Below are positions 52,594 through 63,451 of a DNA stretch of 64,000 nucleotides, piece by piece. The DNA lies in contig JADJSA010000006.1 in assembly GCA_016711925.1 (NCBI GenBank), forward strand, positions 1 through 64,000. Direction: 5' to 3'. Under the pieces are notes generated by a model. That model did not search any database and was not told where the DNA came from. It saw only the letters and a program-made list of their open reading frames with translations. Positions within the stretch are counted from its first letter, which is position 1, and every line of letters starts with the position of its first letter. The translations under genes and the position numbers were made by a program. Origin of the DNA: Candidatus Methylophosphatis haderslevensis (GTDB taxonomy: Bacteria; Pseudomonadota; Gammaproteobacteria; Burkholderiales; Rhodocyclaceae).

Positions 52594-53550
52594 TCAGCGG
52601 CGCGCCTTTTCGCGCAGCGTGTTGTACGACCAGCGCGGCACCTTGTGGCCGATGTAGGTCGGGGCGACTGCCTCGAGCGCGATCGGCTGCAGGCCGAAGG
52701 GCAGCGCAACGCCGCTGCACACGTTGTCGATGCGCATCGAATCGAGGTTGTCGCGCGACATCGGGCCGCCGGGCAGCAGCTCCATCAGGCGCGCCTGCAG
52801 GTAGGATAGGCCGGGCGAGAGACCGAGCACCGGGCGCCTGCAACCGGCCAACACGCCGACATAGTCGACCAGTTGCCGCAGCGTGTAGACCGTCGGCCCG
52901 CACAGTTCCCAGGTCTGGCCGAAGCTGGCCTCGGCGTCGAGCGCATCGGCCACCACGCGGGCGACATCTTCGACGAAAACCGGCTGGAAGCGCGCATCGG
53001 CACCGGCCAGCGGCAACACCGGCGCCATGCGCAACAGATCGGCGAACAGGTTGAGGAACGAATCGCCCTGACCGAAGACCACCGATGGCTGCAGGATGGT
53101 GGCGGCGATATCGGGCGCGCCGGCGCGGATCGCCGCCTCGCCGTCGGCCTTGGAGCGCAGATACATCGACGGCGCGTCGGCGCCCGCCTTGAGCGCGCTG
53201 ATATGGACGATGCGGCGCACCCCGCTTTCTCGGCAGGCGGCGACGATCTTCTGCGGCAGTTCGACATGCGCGCGGGCGAAATCGGCGCCGTAAGGCGAGC
53301 CGCGCCGCGACTGCAGGATGCCGACCAGGCTGACCACCGCATCGCGGCCGGCGCACAGCCGGCGCAGCGTGGCCGGATCATGCACGTCGGCCTCGACGAC
53401 CTCGGCGGTCGGCAGCAGCAACAGGTGGCGGGCGCGCTCGCGCCGGCGCGTCGGCACCACGACCGACAGGCGGCGCGCACAAAGCTGGTGGGCAATGCAG
53501 CTCCCGACAAAGCCGGAGCCGCCGATCAACAGAACGTTACGGATGGTCAT
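52594..53550 (-). CDS. NAD(P)-binding epimerase-like protein, NDUFA9 family
   Basis: A 318-residue Rossmann-fold extended SDR: LLIGGSGFVGSCIA at the N-terminus, then VHISALKAGADAPSMYLRSKADGE, resembling the complex I NDUFA9 family. The active-site Tyr/Lys pair appears as YLRSK. The bacterial function is not settled. The start ATG at 53550 gives MTIRNVLLIGG; the longer frame lacks support. It forms an operon with cca. Confidence 0.88.
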   Translation of the reverse strand: MTIRNVLLIGGSGFVGSCIAHQLCARRLSVVVPTRRRERARHLLLLPTAEVVEADVHDPATLRRLCAGRDAVVSLVGILQSRRGSPYGADFARAHVELPQKIVAACRESGVRRIVHISALKAGADAPSMYLRSKADGEAAIRAGAPDIAATILQPSVVFGQGDSFLNLFADLLRMAPVLPLAGADARFQPVFVEDVARVVADALDAEASFGQTWELCGPTVYTLRQLVDYVGVLAGCRRPVLGLSPGLSYLQARLMELLPGGPMSRDNLDSMRIDNVCSGVALPFGLQPIALEAVAPTYIGHKVPRWSYNTLREKARR

Positions 53551-53868
53551 CTCGATTCGGACAGAAAACGGGTTGGCGTGCCGCGCCACCCCCGCGGGGT
53601 GACATCGGGCCGCGCGGCATCGGCGCCTGGCCGGACGCACGGCAGGCGTGGCCCCATTCTACTCCGGGCGGTGCAGGCGAACGCGACCGGCGCGTTGCCG
53701 GACAAAGTGCGAGCGGTGAGGCCGGTTCGAGCCGGCGCTGCGGCAGTGACGCCGGGCGCAGCGCAGCGCGACGCGACGCGACGCGGTATCCAGCGTGCCG
53801 GGCGAATTGCATTGCAGCAGCCGAGCTTCGCATTGCCCCGTCGCCGCACCCGGCAACCCTTCTGCGAT

Positions 53869-53964
53869 CCGCATGAAATGGCGGTCTACGGGCTGCCAGT
53901 GCCGCGATGCCCTATCCATGCGCCAAAGGAAGATACTTGGCCGCAAATCAGCTATCCATGCGGC
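53869..53964. repeat. Dispersed inverted-pair intergenic repeat, copy 5
   Basis: Forward arm CCGCATGAAATGGCGGTCTA at 53869-53888. The reverse arm at 53941-53964 has complement GCCGCATGGATAGCTGATTT. Confidence 0.65.
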
Positions 53965-54084
53965 CTGCAGCCTACCGTGTCGTAAAGAACGCCGCGCGAC
54001 ATGCTGATGGGGCCACCTTGCCGGCACAAACCGACTTGCGCTTTGTGCCAAGCGAAAGGCAATTCGACCTCGGCCGCCATTTTC

Positions 54085-54250
54085 TCGACTCTTCGTCGAC
54101 ACCGTGGACGGCAAAAACGTGCTTGGCGAGATCGATGCCAACGGCAATAATAGTCATGGTCTTCGCCTTTCCGAGCGAGCTGATGAGACTTCGCACTTCC
54201 CATCCTGGCACCACCGTACCGCGTACCGGACTGCGCCAACCTCGGGACGG
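54085..54250 (-). pseudogene. IS110-family insertion sequence remnant
   Basis: From ATG 54157 on the minus strand MTIIAVGIDLAKHVFAVHG matches the N-terminus of IS110-family transposases (DEDD nuclease start). Similarity stops after about 22 codons, and the frame then runs into unrelated sequence. The 90 bases upstream resemble the usual IS110 leader. The rest of the transposase is absent, so this is a dead fragment. Confidence 0.8.
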
Positions 54251-54297
54251 TGAAGCCTCTTTCCTTCTTTAGTCCGCACAAGAGAGATCGAACCTCT

Positions 54298-55113
54298 ATG
54301 CCGCCGCAAAAGGCTTGCGTCTTCTGTGGACGATACGACGGGCTATCGAAGGAGCACCTTTGGCCGAAATGGATGGGTGAGTACCTGCCGCTCTCGGAAC
54401 CGAACGCGCACATATCTGAGCTTCATTCCGGCATTGCAAAGCAACTGCGCACTCTCCAAAGACGTTCGGAGCGCCCCGGACCGGTCCAGACTAAGAAGAT
54501 TCGGGCTGTCTGTTCAAGATGCAATAACTCTTGGATGAGTGCTCTTGAGGAAGAGGCAAAACCGATCCTTCTCCGAGCCCTGACCTCGCAAGGACTGATC
54601 GTTGGTCCGTCTGAGGCGGAACGACTTTCAAAGTGGGCAGTTCTGAAGGCCATCGTTGGAGAGCACGCCTCTGGCGACCACCTTACGCCGGCAGATGACA
54701 GGAGCAACTTCCGTTCGATGCAGGCGATACCGTCGTACTTCCGGGTGTTTGCTAACATGCACGCCAGCACGACACAGGCAGCGTACGTGCGGCACTCTGC
54801 AACGTTCTCACTCACGCTCAACGGCCCGAAGCCTTCCTTGCCAAAGGGGGTCAATCGCAACGTTCAGTTGACTACCTTGCTGGTTGGTCCGCTGTGCCTC
54901 CACGTGTCTGCAACGCGAGTTGACGGTGCGCCAAACGGCCTTCTCGATCCAGTGCGACCAATGGCTTGCTTGCATCCAATCTCCAGTGCAACCGTCGACC
55001 TCGGACTCATACCGGTGCTGACGGACATCGATCTCCACTTGAACTCGCGCGCCATTCAACGACTCATTGATCATCCGAGGGTCAAGTACGGTGGCGAACT
55101 CCCCGTCCCGTAG
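54298..55113 (+). CDS. HNH-like nuclease-fold protein of an accessory patch
   Basis: A 271-residue protein. The N-terminus has a zinc-ribbon-like CVFC (Cys7, Cys10), KEHLWPKW with His20, and CSRCNNSW (Cys72, Cys75, Asn76-77), the usual spacing of HNH-type treble-clef domains. The rest has no recognised domain. Codon use and GC content are lower than in neighbours, and it lies beside an IS110 remnant, so it is probably horizontally acquired. Function unknown; a defence or mobile-element role is possible. Confidence 0.65.
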   Translation: MPPQKACVFCGRYDGLSKEHLWPKWMGEYLPLSEPNAHISELHSGIAKQLRTLQRRSERPGPVQTKKIRAVCSRCNNSWMSALEEEAKPILLRALTSQGLIVGPSEAERLSKWAVLKAIVGEHASGDHLTPADDRSNFRSMQAIPSYFRVFANMHASTTQAAYVRHSATFSLTLNGPKPSLPKGVNRNVQLTTLLVGPLCLHVSATRVDGAPNGLLDPVRPMACLHPISSATVDLGLIPVLTDIDLHLNSRAIQRLIDHPRVKYGGELPVP

Positions 55114-55532
55114 GCTCGAGAAGGTGCGACCCAACACTTCGAATATGGACTCCGCTAAAATCAACGCTGATCGATAGGCTGCCTGGTTTTGCTTAGACAA
55201 CTGTAGTCGACTATTCGGCTGCAATAGTGAGTTCTACGGAACCCGTTCCGACATGGAATCTGCCCGCGCAATCTCGGGTCACAGCAGTCTGGGGTCAAGA
55301 TGTCCCCTTCGCACCGCATTCTGAGAACTCCGCGGGCGGACATCAACTGCTTCCGTAGCGAAGTCCTTCTGGGCGTCGCGAGTTCGCCGCAGCTATCCAA
55401 GCCAGAACCCGCATGAACAGGCGTTCTCCTGGCAGTCGCCGCCAGCAGCGCCATTCCACGGGCCTCGCAGCGCAGGCAGGCTGCAGAAGTCCAATCCGCG
55501 CGGCTTCCAGCCCTTCGCGGTTTCCGATCGGC
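55114..55532. other. Intergenic region containing repeat copy 6
   Basis: About 420 bases without a supported gene between convergent genes. At 55408-55463 the dispersed inverted-pair repeat occurs: forward arm CCCGCATGAACAGGCGTTCT, and the reverse arm has complement GCCCGTGGAATGGCGCTGCT. A TCTGGGGTCAAGATGTCCCC motif near 55288 resembles sequences often seen in REP-like or mobile elements, not assigned. Confidence 0.55.
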
Positions 55533-56917
<1,385 letters not shown>

Positions 56918-56921
<4 letters not shown>

Positions 56922-58807
56922 GGTGCGCTATTGCCGTGTTCGCGCGGCAGGGTGATGGTGAAGCGGGTGCCCGCACCCGGCGTGGATTCGACGGCAATCG
57001 TGCCACCGTAGCGTTCGACGATCGACTTGCAGATCGTCAGCCCGAGGCCGGTGCCGGCCTGTCCGTCGGCGCGCCGGCTGTAGAACGGGTCGAAGATGTG
57101 CGGCAGGATATCCGCCGCGATGCCGCTGCCGTTGTCTTCCACGGTGATCTGCGCTGCGTCCGGGGCGATCGATTGCGTGGCGACGCGCACCTGGCCGCCC
57201 TCGGGCATGGCGTGGTGGGCGTTCTGCAGCAGGTTCAGTATGACCATGCGCAACTCCGCCTGGTCGGCGAGTATCCGCGGCCGTGCCGGGTCGAGCGTCG
57301 CTTGCTGGTCGATGCGGCGCAGACCGGCATCGTAGGCGAGCAGGTGAATCGAGTCCGACACCGCCTCGTTGATGTCCACCAATGCGTTGCGGGTATCGGG
57401 ATGGCGGCTCAGCAGCAGCAGGCGCCGCGTGACCTCGATGCATTTGTCGATCTGGTCGTCGACCAGCCGCAGGTATTCGGACATTTCCGCAGGGTCGGCG
57501 CGCTGGTTTTCGACTTCGCGCAGCAGCGACTGCACCGCCAGGCGGATCGAACCGAGCGGGTTGTGGATTTCGTGCGCGATGCCGGCCGCCAGCAGGCCGA
57601 GTTCCGACAGGCGCTGCTGCTGCGAGACTTCCGAAACCTGCGACAGGTCGCGTATCGATTCCACCACGCACAGCTCGCGCGCGCCGTTGTGCTGCAGTTC
57701 GACCATCGAGGCGTGAACCTCGACCGGCAGGTTGGCGCCGTCGGCGCGGACGTGCACATGGTTGCACTTGAGCGTGGCGCCTGCCTGCTTGAGTTCGTTG
57801 AGCGGGCACACGACCATGGTCGGGGTGCACGGTTCGCTGCGCCGGTGACTCGATGCATAGCACGCCGCATCGAGGATCGCGCCGCTGCCGACGCCCTGCT
57901 GGCGGCGATAGGCGGCGTTTGCCAGCACCACGCGGTAGCGGCTGTCGATCACCCGTATGCCATCTGGCAGGCCGTCGACCACCTGCTGCAGAAAGCTGCG
58001 CTGCAGTTCGGTGGCGCGCATCGCCGTGGCAAGCGAATCGGCCATGCGGTTGAATGTGGTGCCGAGTTGGGCGAATTCGTCGCGACCGCGCACCGGCACG
58101 CGCGAATTCATGTCGCCAGCGCCGAGTTTGGCGCTGGCCCCGAGCAGCGAAGCCAGCGGGTCGAGCACGCTGCGCTGGACCGCGCGCCAGCCCACCGCGG
58201 TCAGCAGCAGTATCACGGCGGCGCCGGCCAGCGCCATCCAGCCGGCCGAGACACGGGCCTTGTCGCGGAGCGTCGAGGCATCGTAATCGACCACCAGCAC
58301 CCCGTTGATCGGATGCACGTCGACCGCGCCATGACAGACCGTGCAGGCGGTCTTGTTGTGCACCGGGTTGATCGAGCGCAGAACGTCGCCGCCGTCGGCC
58401 GCATGGGCAAGCTCGTCCATGGTGGTGCCACGGGCCAGCGCGCGCGACACCAGATCGGGCAGGCGCTGGCCGAGGCGCGCGGCCTCCGACGCGAAGCGCA
58501 CCTCGCCGGCGGGGTTGAGGATCATCACGCCCCGAATCTCGGCCTGCTCGCCCATCCGCGCCACCACCTGCTGGAGGCCGGGAACGTCGCGCTTGAGCAT
58601 GGCGTTCTCGAGCGCCGCCTGCAGCAGCAGGTTGACCTGCACCGAGGCCGCACCGCGCTCGCGCTCCAGCTCGTTGCGATAGAGCAGCACGAACAACAGC
58701 AGCAGCAGCAGCGCGGCGGCGACGGCGGCGGCGGCCATCGCGAGCAGAAGCTTGCGCCGCAGATGGGTGGAGAACCAGGCGAGCACTGCTTGTCCTGGAA
58801 AGGTCAT
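56918..58807 (-). CDS. Membrane sensor kinase with periplasmic CXXCH and Cys-rich PAS domain
   Basis: A 629-residue kinase. Helices at about 18-43 and 190-208 flank a periplasmic domain with CTVCH (155-159), a c-type heme attachment motif followed by PINGVLVVDYD. HAMP (about 210-262) and a PAS domain follow. The PAS has the cluster C316, H321, C327 and C334 (ACYASSHRRSEPC, VVCPLNEL). The H-box GIAHEIHNPLGSI has His412; ATP motifs are NLLQNAHHAM, DNGSGI and GTGLGL. It probably senses redox state or a heme ligand. It precedes its regulator with a 4-base overlap. Confidence 0.9.
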
Positions 58808-58875
58808 GATTTCGGGCAGGACAGGGCGGAGGCACGATTATCCTCGAACTGCCGGGCGGCGGGCGAAGCGCGTGT

Positions 58876-59301
58876 CTATTCCTGCAAACGCAGCGCGCCG
58901 CGCGCTGCCGGTGGACGCGAACAAAAGCGGCAGGCGGCGACAGGTCCGGTCTGGGTAGTGCGGAACTCGCCGCCGCATTCGCGGCAACGCCGCGCGTACA
59001 ACGCGACGCGTGTCGGCACCGCGGCCGGAGCGTTCCGTTCCAGCGTAACCGCGTTGCGGTCGCAGACATCGACGCACAGCCCGCAGTCGGTACAGCGTGC
59101 GGCCTCGATCGCGTAGGACGGCCCGGCCGGATCGAGGCGCAGCGCACCCGGCGTGCACACCCGGACGCAGGCGTCGCAGGCAATGCATAACACCGGGTCG
59201 ATGACCGGCGCCGCGACGGGCGCGCGCACGGTGCCGCCTTCGACCGAGCGCGCGCTGCGCAGGCCGAGCAGGCGTCGGCGCCCCGGGTCGATGGCGCTCA
59301 T
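58876..59301 (-). CDS. Two-cluster ferredoxin with C-terminal extra CxxC pairs
   Basis: A NapF/MauM-like 141-residue protein from ATG 59301 (also in-frame TTG at 59337). Two 4Fe-4S motifs are present: CIACDACVRVC and CTDCGLCVDVC. The C-terminal part adds CRECG and CRFC, which could bind zinc or another metal. The N-terminus (DPGRRRLLGLRSARS) resembles NapF-type ferredoxins. It is downstream of a terminator and 68 bases upstream of the heme-motif kinase on the same strand, so these may form a unit. Confidence 0.8.
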   Translation of the reverse strand: MSAIDPGRRRLLGLRSARSVEGGTVRAPVAAPVIDPVLCIACDACVRVCTPGALRLDPAGPSYAIEAARCTDCGLCVDVCDRNAVTLERNAPAAVPTRVALYARRCRECGGEFRTTQTGPVAACRFCSRPPAARGALRLQE

Positions 59302-59335
59302 CGTGCGGGTGCGGCGCGCGGCCGGCATGGCGGCC

Positions 59336-59378
59336 AAAAAAAACGCTGGGCAGAGGGGGGTAACCCTGAACCCAGCGT
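59336..59378 (-). terminator. Terminator of the molybdoenzyme operon
   Basis: On the minus strand ACGCTGGG, 20-base interior, CCCAGCGT followed by eight T (59343-59336), 48 bases beyond the torD stop. Confidence 0.85.
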
Positions 59379-59425
59379 GGAGGAGCTGCCAATTACAGCC
59401 GTCGAATCAGAAATCGAGCCGGACC

Positions 59426-60187
59426 TCACCAACTGGGCGCCACCCCGGGAACATAGTGCATCGGCTGCAGCGTCGGGTCGTGCCGGGCCGGGCGTGCCGC
59501 ATCCGCTGGAGGAATCTCGACGCGCGCGATGCCGCCGAGTTCGGCGATGACCGCGCGCAGGGTGCGCGTCATGCTTCCGGTATAGAGCGCGAGCGCGCCA
59601 TAGAACTTGGTCGAACAGCGCGCGGCCACGCCACCGCAGAAGGAATCGAGCCAGCGCAGCAGGTGCTGGTCCATGAAGGTCGCGACCTCGTTCATGGCCG
59701 CCTGCTCGTCGGGCAGCTCGAGCAGCGTGGCAATGAAGACCAACTGCAGCGACAGGTTGTCTTCGGGGCGGCAGCGCCAGTCGGCGGCGCGCAGGCCGTA
59801 GCGCTCGTACCAGGCGCGCACTTCGAACATCGGCTGCTGGCGTTCGAGGTGGTCCTCGTCGAGCCATGCCGATTCGTTGGGCGAGAGGTGCAGCGCGCCG
59901 GTCAGGTAGATCGCCGCGTAATCGACCGCCAGTTCGTCGGTGTCTTCGGTTGTCGCGTCGCGCAGCTCGGCGACCGCGCGGCGCATCAGGTCGACGGCCT
60001 GGCGGGTGCCGTCGTCGTCGACCGGCAGCACCGACTCGGCGGGATAGTCGGCTTCGCCCAGGCGCCGTAGCACCTTGGCATCGACCTCGCCGGCATGCAG
60101 CGCGGCCAGCGTGCGCAACTCGCCCGCCATCTCGCTGCGCCAGGCGCCGAAGCCGGCGCCGGAGGCCAGCGCGGCCTCACTGTCCAT
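59426..60187 (-). CDS. TorD-family molybdoenzyme maturation chaperone
   Basis: A 253-residue cytoplasmic all-helical chaperone. The pattern YAAIYLTGALHLSPNESAWLDED matches TorD/DmsD family members that bind Tat signal peptides of molybdoenzymes and guard cofactor insertion. It overlaps the FeS-subunit gene by 11 bases, and the Tat-signal-bearing catalytic subunit lies two genes upstream. Its end is followed by a terminator. Confidence 0.88.
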   Translation of the reverse strand: MDSEAALASGAGFGAWRSEMAGELRTLAALHAGEVDAKVLRRLGEADYPAESVLPVDDDGTRQAVDLMRRAVAELRDATTEDTDELAVDYAAIYLTGALHLSPNESAWLDEDHLERQQPMFEVRAWYERYGLRAADWRCRPEDNLSLQLVFIATLLELPDEQAAMNEVATFMDQHLLRWLDSFCGGVAARCSTKFYGALALYTGSMTRTLRAVIAELGGIARVEIPPADAARPARHDPTLQPMHYVPGVAPSW

Positions 60188-60848
60188 CGACCAGTCCCTT
60201 GCTGTGGGCGATGAAGACGATGGACGGTCGCGTGAGTTCGGGATCGGCGAAGTTCTTCACGGCGCCTACGGGTTTGTCGTTTGGTCCCATCGCCTTGGTC
60301 GCATATGTGCCGGCGCGCAGGGCGTCGATCGGCCCGACGTCGAGCACGCGCATCATGCAGGCCATCACGCAATAGGGCTTGCGCCCGGCCTCGATCTCGT
60401 CGACGCACAGGTTGCATTTCTTGACCAGGTTGTCGGACGGATCGAACTGCGGCGCGCCGTAGGGGCAGGCCGCCTCGCAGCGGCGGCAGCCGATGCACAG
60501 CGTGGAGTCGATGTCGACGATGCCGTCGCTCTTGCGCTTCCAGATCGCGCCGGTCGGACAGGTCGGCAGGCAGGCCGGTTCGGCGCAATGGTTGCAGGAG
60601 ACGTTGACCTTGTAGGCGTAGACGTTCGGATAGGTGCCGCCTTCGATGTACAGCACGCGGCGAAAACGCGGCCCGGCGGCCAGGCCGTTCTTGTCCTTGC
60701 AGGCGATCTCGCAGGCGCGGCAGCCGATGCAGTCGACGTTGTTGTGGATGAAGCCGAGCTGCTTGTCCGGCACCACCGGGGTGTAGGTTTCCTTCTTGCG
60801 GCGCTTGACGGCGTCCTTGATGCGGTCGGTGTCTTCTTGATTGGCCAT
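60177..60848 (-). CDS. DmsB-like 4Fe-4S electron transfer subunit
   Basis: A 223-residue iron-sulfur protein with four ferredoxin-type cluster motifs: CIGCRACEIAC, CNHCAEPACLPTC, CIGCRRCEAAC and CNLCVDE..CVMAC. This is the DmsB/NrfC/PhsB layout that carries electrons to or from the molybdenum subunit. No Tat signal, so it is probably carried across by the catalytic subunit. No membrane anchor gene is in the window. Confidence 0.92.
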   Translation of the reverse strand: MANQEDTDRIKDAVKRRKKETYTPVVPDKQLGFIHNNVDCIGCRACEIACKDKNGLAAGPRFRRVLYIEGGTYPNVYAYKVNVSCNHCAEPACLPTCPTGAIWKRKSDGIVDIDSTLCIGCRRCEAACPYGAPQFDPSDNLVKKCNLCVDEIEAGRKPYCVMACMMRVLDVGPIDALRAGTYATKAMGPNDKPVGAVKNFADPELTRPSIVFIAHSKGLVDGQ

Positions 60849-60862
60849 TTGTTTTCTCCGCC

Positions 60863-63451
60863 TCAGTCGCCGCGCCGGAAGACGTGGCTGCGCGCCGTCG
60901 CGAGTTCATCCCAGCCTGGCCGATGCGCCAGATCCGTCTTGCGGATGTTGCACAACACGGTGTTGTAGGCGAACGCGCCGGCCGGGCTCGGCTCGTCATT
61001 GGTGAGGAAATCGGGGTTGCCGGCACGATCGACGCCCTTGTCGTCCAGATCCATCCAGGCACCCTCATAGACCACCAGCACGCCGGGCATGCAGCGCTCG
61101 GTGACGTAGGCCGGCACGACGATGCGCCCGCGACCGTTGTACAGCTCGACCGTGTCGCCCATCGCGATGCCGAGGCGCTTGGCATCGGAGGCGTTGATCG
61201 TCACTTCCTGCGCGAAAGTCTCGCGCAACCAGGCGATGTTGTTGAAGATGCTGTGGGTGCGCCAGCGCGGATGCGGGCTGATCAGGTGGAACGGATACTC
61301 GCGGGTCTTCGGCGAGTTGAGCGATTCCCAGGGCTCGATCCACTTCGGAATCGCCGGGATCGGGTAGCCGTATTGCGTCTTGGTCCAGTCAGTGATTTTC
61401 GCCAACTGGCCGGAGAAGATTTCGATCTTGCCCGATGCGGTCTCGAAGCGCTCGCCGTGCTCGATCTGGTCGCGGAACGCGACATGCGGCTCGTCGAGCA
61501 CGAACTTGTAGACGCCGCGCTTCTTGAATTCATCCCATTGCATCTTGACGCCCTGGTGGCCCATGACGTTCTTGTTCCACCAGGTGCGTAGAAAGGCTTC
61601 GTCGGTGGCGTCGTTGTTGCGAAAGTAGTCGCGGCCGGCGCGCGGATTGAAGCGCTTGCCCAGACCCTTGAGCTTCGGGTCGAGCTTTTCCAGCCGGTAG
61701 GCCAGCTCGGTAAATACCTGCAGATCGGTCTTGGATTCGCCCAGCGGCTCGATGACTTTCGGGCGGTGGATGTAGTAGTGGCCCTTGTACCAGGGCAGCG
61801 CGACATCGTGGCGCTCGAAGTGCGTGGCGATCGGGAACAGCACGTCCGCCCACAGGCCGGACGGCGTGATGGTGGAGTCGTTGCACACCACCAGATCGAG
61901 CTTCTTGATCGCCTCGATTTCCTTGTTGATGTTGGTGAGCTGGTTGAACCAGTCGGAACCGTGCCACCAGATCGCGCGTATGTTCGGAATCTTGCCGTCG
62001 AGCGCGTCGTCGCGCGGCCACAGGCCGACTTCCTCGCGCTTGACGTTCGGATAGTTGAGCACGCAGTGCGCCCAGCGGTCCGACTTGATCGAGCCGAACC
62101 AGACGTTGGCGTTGTCGTCGTACGGATAGGCAATCGACTCGGCGTGCCAAGCCTTGCCCACGCCTTCGCTGGAACCGCCGAGGATGCCGATGTTGCCGGT
62201 CATCGCCTGCACCGCGGCGGCCATGCGGTTGTACTGCTCGCCGTAGGCGTTGCGCCCGGGCGACCACGAGGCCTTGAGCGCCGCCGGCTTGGTGGTGGCG
62301 TACATCTGGGCGAGCTTTCTGATGTCATCGGCCTTGACGCCGCAGATCGGCTCGGCCCATTCGGGCGTCTTGGGCACGCCGTCGGACTTGCCGAGGATGT
62401 AGTCCTTGAAGTTCTCCTTGTCCTTGGCCCAGTCCGGCATGGTGCCGGCATCCATGCCCTGGCAGAACTTGTCGATGAATTTCTGATCCTGCAGGTTGTT
62501 GGCGAAGATGTAATGCGCCATCGCGGCCAGCATCGCGGCATCGGTGTTGGGCTTGATCGGTATCCACCAGGCATCGTAGGCGGAGGCCGAATCGGTGTAT
62601 TGCGGATCGACCAGCACGAACTTGCAGCCGCGCTGCTTGGCCAGCCGCATGTAGTAGAAGGTGTTGCCGCCGTGGAAGGTGTAGGCCGGGTTCCAGCCCC
62701 ACATGATGATCAGCTTGGAGTGGGCGAAGGTGTCGTCCTCGTTGCCGTCCTCGATGGTGCCGAAGGTGATGCGCGACGAGAATGTCGTGCCCTGGTACGA
62801 GGGCACCGACCACGAATTGGTGCGGCAGCCGAACATGCCGAGAAAGCGCGCCAGCAGGCCCTCGATCTGGTCAGACTTGTGCAGCACGCCGTAGGAGGCG
62901 CCGGCATAGGCCTGGTCGAGAATCGCGGTCGGGCCGTACTTCTTCTTCAGTTCGACCATCTTGCGGGCGACGAAATCGAGCGCGGTGTCCCAGGACACGC
63001 GCTTGAACTTGCCTTCGCCGCGCTCGCCGACGCGCATCATCGGATAGAGCAGGCGCTCCTGCGAATACAGCCGGGCGCGGTACGAGCGGCCGCGCAGGCA
63101 GGCGCGCAGTTGCGGCAGTTCCTCGGTATCGAGGCCGAACTTGCCTTCCGACTGGTAGCTGCCGTTGTCGGTCGACAGGCGCACGATCACGTCGCCCTTT
63201 TTGTGCGCCACCAGCATGTGCCGCGAGCCGCAGTTGTGCGCGCACGAGGTGACGACCGTGGTGAGCTGGTTGTCGGTGTAATAGGGCTCGTAGGCGAAGG
63301 CCTTTGCCTCGTCGCTGCGGGTAAGGCTGACCAGGCCGGTGGTGCTCAGGGCGGAGGCCAGCGCGGTGTCCTTGAGGAAGTCGCGCCGGCTCAGGCGGCT
63401 GTTTGCCAGCGCCGAGGTGAGCCGTGAAAGCAGGTTGTTATCGGGTTGCAT
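60863..63451 (-). CDS. DmsA-like molybdopterin oxidoreductase catalytic subunit
   Basis: An 862-residue periplasmic bis-MGD enzyme with a Tat signal (SRRDFLK, Arg22-Arg23). Its sequence follows DmsA: RACLRGRSYRARLYSQERLLYP, SKLIIMWGWNPAYTFHGGN, VDPQYTDSASAYDAWWIPIKPNTDAAML and SPGRNAYGEQYNRMAAAVQAMTGNIG. The first Fe-S ligand set reads Cys70-x3-Cys74-x3-His78..Cys118, with His in place of the third Cys of DmsA. The ATG at 63451 lies inside the cytochrome gene end. The substrate is not deducible. Confidence 0.92.
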   Translation of the reverse strand: MQPDNNLLSRLTSALANSRLSRRDFLKDTALASALSTTGLVSLTRSDEAKAFAYEPYYTDNQLTTVVTSCAHNCGSRHMLVAHKKGDVIVRLSTDNGSYQSEGKFGLDTEELPQLRACLRGRSYRARLYSQERLLYPMMRVGERGEGKFKRVSWDTALDFVARKMVELKKKYGPTAILDQAYAGASYGVLHKSDQIEGLLARFLGMFGCRTNSWSVPSYQGTTFSSRITFGTIEDGNEDDTFAHSKLIIMWGWNPAYTFHGGNTFYYMRLAKQRGCKFVLVDPQYTDSASAYDAWWIPIKPNTDAAMLAAMAHYIFANNLQDQKFIDKFCQGMDAGTMPDWAKDKENFKDYILGKSDGVPKTPEWAEPICGVKADDIRKLAQMYATTKPAALKASWSPGRNAYGEQYNRMAAAVQAMTGNIGILGGSSEGVGKAWHAESIAYPYDDNANVWFGSIKSDRWAHCVLNYPNVKREEVGLWPRDDALDGKIPNIRAIWWHGSDWFNQLTNINKEIEAIKKLDLVVCNDSTITPSGLWADVLFPIATHFERHDVALPWYKGHYYIHRPKVIEPLGESKTDLQVFTELAYRLEKLDPKLKGLGKRFNPRAGRDYFRNNDATDEAFLRTWWNKNVMGHQGVKMQWDEFKKRGVYKFVLDEPHVAFRDQIEHGERFETASGKIEIFSGQLAKITDWTKTQYGYPIPAIPKWIEPWESLNSPKTREYPFHLISPHPRWRTHSIFNNIAWLRETFAQEVTINASDAKRLGIAMGDTVELYNGRGRIVVPAYVTERCMPGVLVVYEGAWMDLDDKGVDRAGNPDFLTNDEPSPAGAFAYNTVLCNIRKTDLAHRPGWDELATARSHVFRRGD

